Positions 61,658 to 64,000 of a DNA stretch of 64,000 bases are shown in pieces. Positions within the stretch are counted from its first letter, which is position 1. The number at the start of each line of letters is the position of its first letter. The notes under the pieces were generated by a model, which searched no databases, was not told the origin of the DNA, and worked only from the letters and a program-made list of their open reading frames with translations. Position numbers and translations under genes: made by a program. The stretch comes from Planktothrix serta PCC 8927 (GTDB taxonomy: Bacteria > Cyanobacteriota > Cyanobacteriia > Cyanobacteriales > Microcoleaceae). The stretch is taken from NCBI RefSeq assembly GCF_900010725.2, contig NZ_LR734878.1, forward strand, positions 52,634 to 116,633, in the 5' to 3' direction.

Positions 61658-62515
61658 ATGAAACAGGTTCAGAAAGTTGTCGTGCAATTTCTCGTTGCGG
61701 TCACAATTGGTTGTTTAGGATGGTATGCTACATCACCATCAGTACCCATTGAAGCCGCATCCCCCCAAAAGGTAACTCCCCCCTCGACCCCTCGCCCTCC
61801 TCAACCCGCTCAACCCCCCTTACCCCAACCCGTCATCGAACCCCAACCGGAAGCGTTACGCAATAAACATCGAATTGTGGTCGTTGGGGATAGCATTACC
61901 CAAAGTGGAGGACAATATGGCGGTTATGTCTGGTTACTACAACGCTATTTGAATTTTTTGTATCCTCAACAACCCCTTGAAATCATCAGTTCAGGAGTTT
62001 CTGGTAATACCTCAACCCAACTGTCGGAACGATTTAAACGAGATGTTTTAGATCAAAAACCCGATTTAATTACAATTAATATTGGGGTGAATGATGTTTT
62101 GCAAAGTTTTCAAACCCCAACCCCAGCCAGACCGAGTATTCCCACACCCCAAGAATATCGGCAAAATTTAACCGCAATGGTAGACATAGCCACAGCAAAA
62201 GCCATTCCAGTTTTGTTATTATCGCCAACCATTATTTATGAAGATCTAAGCGGTCGAGAAAATCAACGAATTGCAGAATATATTGCCGTTATGCGGGATG
62301 TCGCCTTACAATATCGCTGTCAATTTATTGACTTAAATATTCCCTTTCGTCACGTTATTAGTACCTATCAGCGTTATGGGGGACAAGGACAAAATCTGTT
62401 AACTCGTGATGGAATTCACCCCAATATTGCGGGTCATCAAATCATTGCCTATACTATTCTTAAAGGCTGGGGTGTTCCTGAACCCAAAATTCAAAGCCTA
62501 AAACTCAATGATTAA
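61658..62515 (+). CDS. Exported SGNH/GDSL-family hydrolase
   Basis: A protein of 285 residues. N-terminal hydrophobic signal (VVVQFLVAVTIGCLGWYA), a Pro-rich linker, and an SGNH fold: IVVVGDSITQSGGQYGG (block I Ser), SSGVSGNTSTQL (block II Gly), INIGVNDVLQSF (block III Asn), and TRDGIHPNIAGH (block V Asp/His). Such enzymes are esterases or acetylhydrolases acting on envelope or extracellular glycans; the substrate is unknown. Confidence 0.88.
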   Translation: MKQVQKVVVQFLVAVTIGCLGWYATSPSVPIEAASPQKVTPPSTPRPPQPAQPPLPQPVIEPQPEALRNKHRIVVVGDSITQSGGQYGGYVWLLQRYLNFLYPQQPLEIISSGVSGNTSTQLSERFKRDVLDQKPDLITINIGVNDVLQSFQTPTPARPSIPTPQEYRQNLTAMVDIATAKAIPVLLLSPTIIYEDLSGRENQRIAEYIAVMRDVALQYRCQFIDLNIPFRHVISTYQRYGGQGQNLLTRDGIHPNIAGHQIIAYTILKGWGVPEPKIQSLKLND

Positions 62516-62797
62516 TAAATTTAGGTTTTATCCTGATTTGAGCCTATATTTTCACAAAAGAACAGTTAACAGTTAACCGTCAATCATTAAACCTTATCCC
62601 ACTTGGGAATCTGGATATTCTTTGAGAATTGTTAATTTTAGGAGGGGAGTACCCAATTATGCTAATCTACAGGATAATCATTAACCTCTGAAAATTTCAG
62701 AAGTATTGAGGGGTCTAAACCCACAGAACTCCAGTCAAGTTATTGCATCGTCATTTATTTTTGTCAGCATCTAAATTTATAGCATTCATTACTGAAT

Positions 62798-63829
62798 ATG
62801 AAATTACAAGACATCCTAGGAACCGAACAACGTTATGATGTGAAGGTGATCTCAACTGATGAGGAATTAACTCGTCAAATTCAAGTTATTTTAATTAATT
62901 TGACTTTGCTTGATCCTCCAGCAGATGGCAAATTCGGCTCGAAATCTACCGCAGCTTTGCATCGATTTCAAACCTTAATGGAATGTGCAGAACCCGGATT
63001 TTTGGGATTAAAAACCGCCAAAAAACTGATTGAAACCAAGCCAGAAGAAATTCCGACCGATGTTCCGGTACTTAAAATTACTAAAGAAACTATTTTAAAA
63101 CTTAGACCCGTTGCTTCCTCTCAACTGAGTGATACAGAAAAGCAAGGAATTAAACCAGGTCAAGAATTTAAACTCCTCGCCTATGAACCCCTACGCGGTC
63201 ATATTCGAGTTGCGTTTCGGGGGGATGAATTTGGAGAACAATCTGTTTGGTATGTCTTTGATCAACACGGGGAAATTTATCAAGGGAAAAATTTAGTTTA
63301 TCCTAAACCCCGTCCTAAAAGTATCAAACTCGCTAATTTTCCCTATCGATCTCAACTCGATAACTTTTATAATCCTACAGGTTCCTGTAACGTCACTTCC
63401 ATCGCCATGTGTTTGCAATATTTAGGCGTTCGTCGGCGTACCAGTAGCGGTCAATTTGAAGATGAACTCTATGAATATGCTTTACAAAAAGGCTATAGTC
63501 GTTGGAGTCCTTATGATTTAGCTAAAATTGTTAAAGATTATGGCGCCAAAGATTACTTTTCAGAACGGGCGACCATAGAGGAATTACAAGACTGGTTAGC
63601 GGATGGTAAACCTGCGGTGCTTCATGGTTATTTTACCGCCTTTGGTCATGTTATGCCAGTGGTGGGTTATGACGAAAAAGGTTTACTGGTACATGACCCC
63701 TATGGAGAATGGTTTTCATCAGGATATCGTACAGATTTAAATGGTGCTTATTTACGTTATACCTACAATTTAATCCGTCGAGTTTGTATGCCGGATGGAG
63801 ATTTTTGGGTACATTTTATTACAACTTAA
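62798..63829 (+). CDS. Peptidoglycan-binding / C39-like peptidase
   Basis: A protein of 343 residues. Residues 25-90 form a PG-binding-like repeat (LDPPADGKFGSKSTAALHRF), followed by an SH3-like stretch (about 100-175), and residues 185-343 form a C39-type peptidase domain: PTGSCNVTSIAMCLQYLG (Cys), GKPAVLHGYFTAFGHVMPVV (His), and LLVHDPYGEW (Asp). No signal peptide is visible. It may be a cell-wall peptidase; the exact cleavage is not evident. Confidence 0.82.
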   Translation: MKLQDILGTEQRYDVKVISTDEELTRQIQVILINLTLLDPPADGKFGSKSTAALHRFQTLMECAEPGFLGLKTAKKLIETKPEEIPTDVPVLKITKETILKLRPVASSQLSDTEKQGIKPGQEFKLLAYEPLRGHIRVAFRGDEFGEQSVWYVFDQHGEIYQGKNLVYPKPRPKSIKLANFPYRSQLDNFYNPTGSCNVTSIAMCLQYLGVRRRTSSGQFEDELYEYALQKGYSRWSPYDLAKIVKDYGAKDYFSERATIEELQDWLADGKPAVLHGYFTAFGHVMPVVGYDEKGLLVHDPYGEWFSSGYRTDLNGAYLRYTYNLIRRVCMPDGDFWVHFITT

Positions 63830-63849
63830 TCTATCAGAAAAATGGGTTT

Positions 63850-63878
63850 AAAACCTCGTCCTAGAAGGACGAGGTTTT
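63850..63878. terminator. Bidirectional terminator
   Basis: A 13-bp perfect stem (AAAACCTCGTCCT and its complement) with a 3-base loop, A-run before and T-run after, between the C39-like gene and the convergent partial gene. Confidence 0.85.
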
Positions 63879-63895
63879 ATTAAGATCAATAACTT

Positions 63896-64000
63896 TTACA
63901 TTTGATTACGGATGCGTTCTAAATAGAATTTAGCAACTCGGTCAGTGGAATTTAAGATTAAGCACGCTTCAAATTTTTCTATAGCTTCCTGATAGTTTTG
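63896..64000 (-). CDS. C-terminal end of a TPR-type protein (partial)
   Basis: The window ends inside a minus-strand gene. The visible 34 residues read NYQEAIEKFEACLILNSTDR then VAKFYLERIRNQM and a stop, a TPR-like helical pair typical of C-termini of cyanobacterial adenylate cyclase or sensor proteins. The rest lies beyond the window. Confidence 0.65.
   Translation of the reverse strand, partial: QNYQEAIEKFEACLILNSTDRVAKFYLERIRNQM

Overview
The window is the chromosome of a filamentous, non-heterocystous cyanobacterium, most likely Planktothrix or a close Oscillatoriales relative. The evidence is the AT-rich coding sequence scattered with GCGATCGC (HIP1) octamers, the cytochrome b6f subunit gene petN, a plastoquinone prenyltransferase, a cyAbrB regulator, an orange-carotenoid-protein C-terminal-domain homologue, and a full-length hetR without other heterocyst genes nearby. 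The genus is an inference. No phage structural genes, transposase, reverse transcriptase or CRISPR array were seen.

Layout. 0-3.5 kb: a DUF29 gene; a roughly 470-nt structured element resembling HEARO/IscB omega RNA but with no iscB, ending at the ATGA start of an FkbM methyltransferase gene; a decayed membrane-protein gene; petN; a Uma2-type nuclease. 3.7-13.5 kb: a giant membrane protein, a cellulose-synthase-like glycosyltransferase, ppx, the 4-hydroxybenzoate prenyltransferase and a parvulin-type isomerase. 14-19.1 kb: a secreted-protein operon (paralogous beta-rich proteins, a PEP-CTERM protein, an O-antigen-ligase-like protein). 19.2-28.8 kb: hetR and housekeeping genes (lipase, VOC protein, DUF92 kinase, sppA, fni, pyrR with a 51-bp tandem repeat over its stop codon, cobD, Rrf2 regulator). 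29.2-31.5 kb: cyAbrB, then an unrecognised gene (29813-30553) followed at once by two tRNA-like genes whose 3' half precedes their 5' half, then lepB. 31.6-40.9 kb: pyrC, CTDH, queG, a glycosyltransferase, ilvD, a PIN toxin-antitoxin pair, a DJ-1/PfpI fusion and a polysaccharide deacetylase.

41.4-51.5 kb is an accessory island: a coiled-coil protein, a zinc-ribbon/FGE-sulfatase-fold protein whose 3' end looks like a diversity-generating-retroelement variable region, and a tandem-AAA+ CbxX-type ATPase on the plus strand; an Hsp70-like ATPase, a coiled-coil protein and a small radical-SAM activase-like protein on the minus strand. Together they look like a chaperone/ATPase system with a diversified module. 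51.7-64 kb: an amino-acid-binding protein, pentapeptide-repeat proteins, a DnaJ-C-terminal-like protein, a possible toxin/immunity remnant, tRNA-Ser(GCU), a Ser/Thr kinase, an SGNH hydrolase, a C39-like peptidase and the cut end of a TPR protein.

Most notable are the two apparently circularly permuted tRNA genes with their co-oriented unknown gene, the orphan HEARO-like element, and the Hsp70/AAA+/FGE/radical-SAM island. All calls come from reading the sequence; no search or folding program was run.
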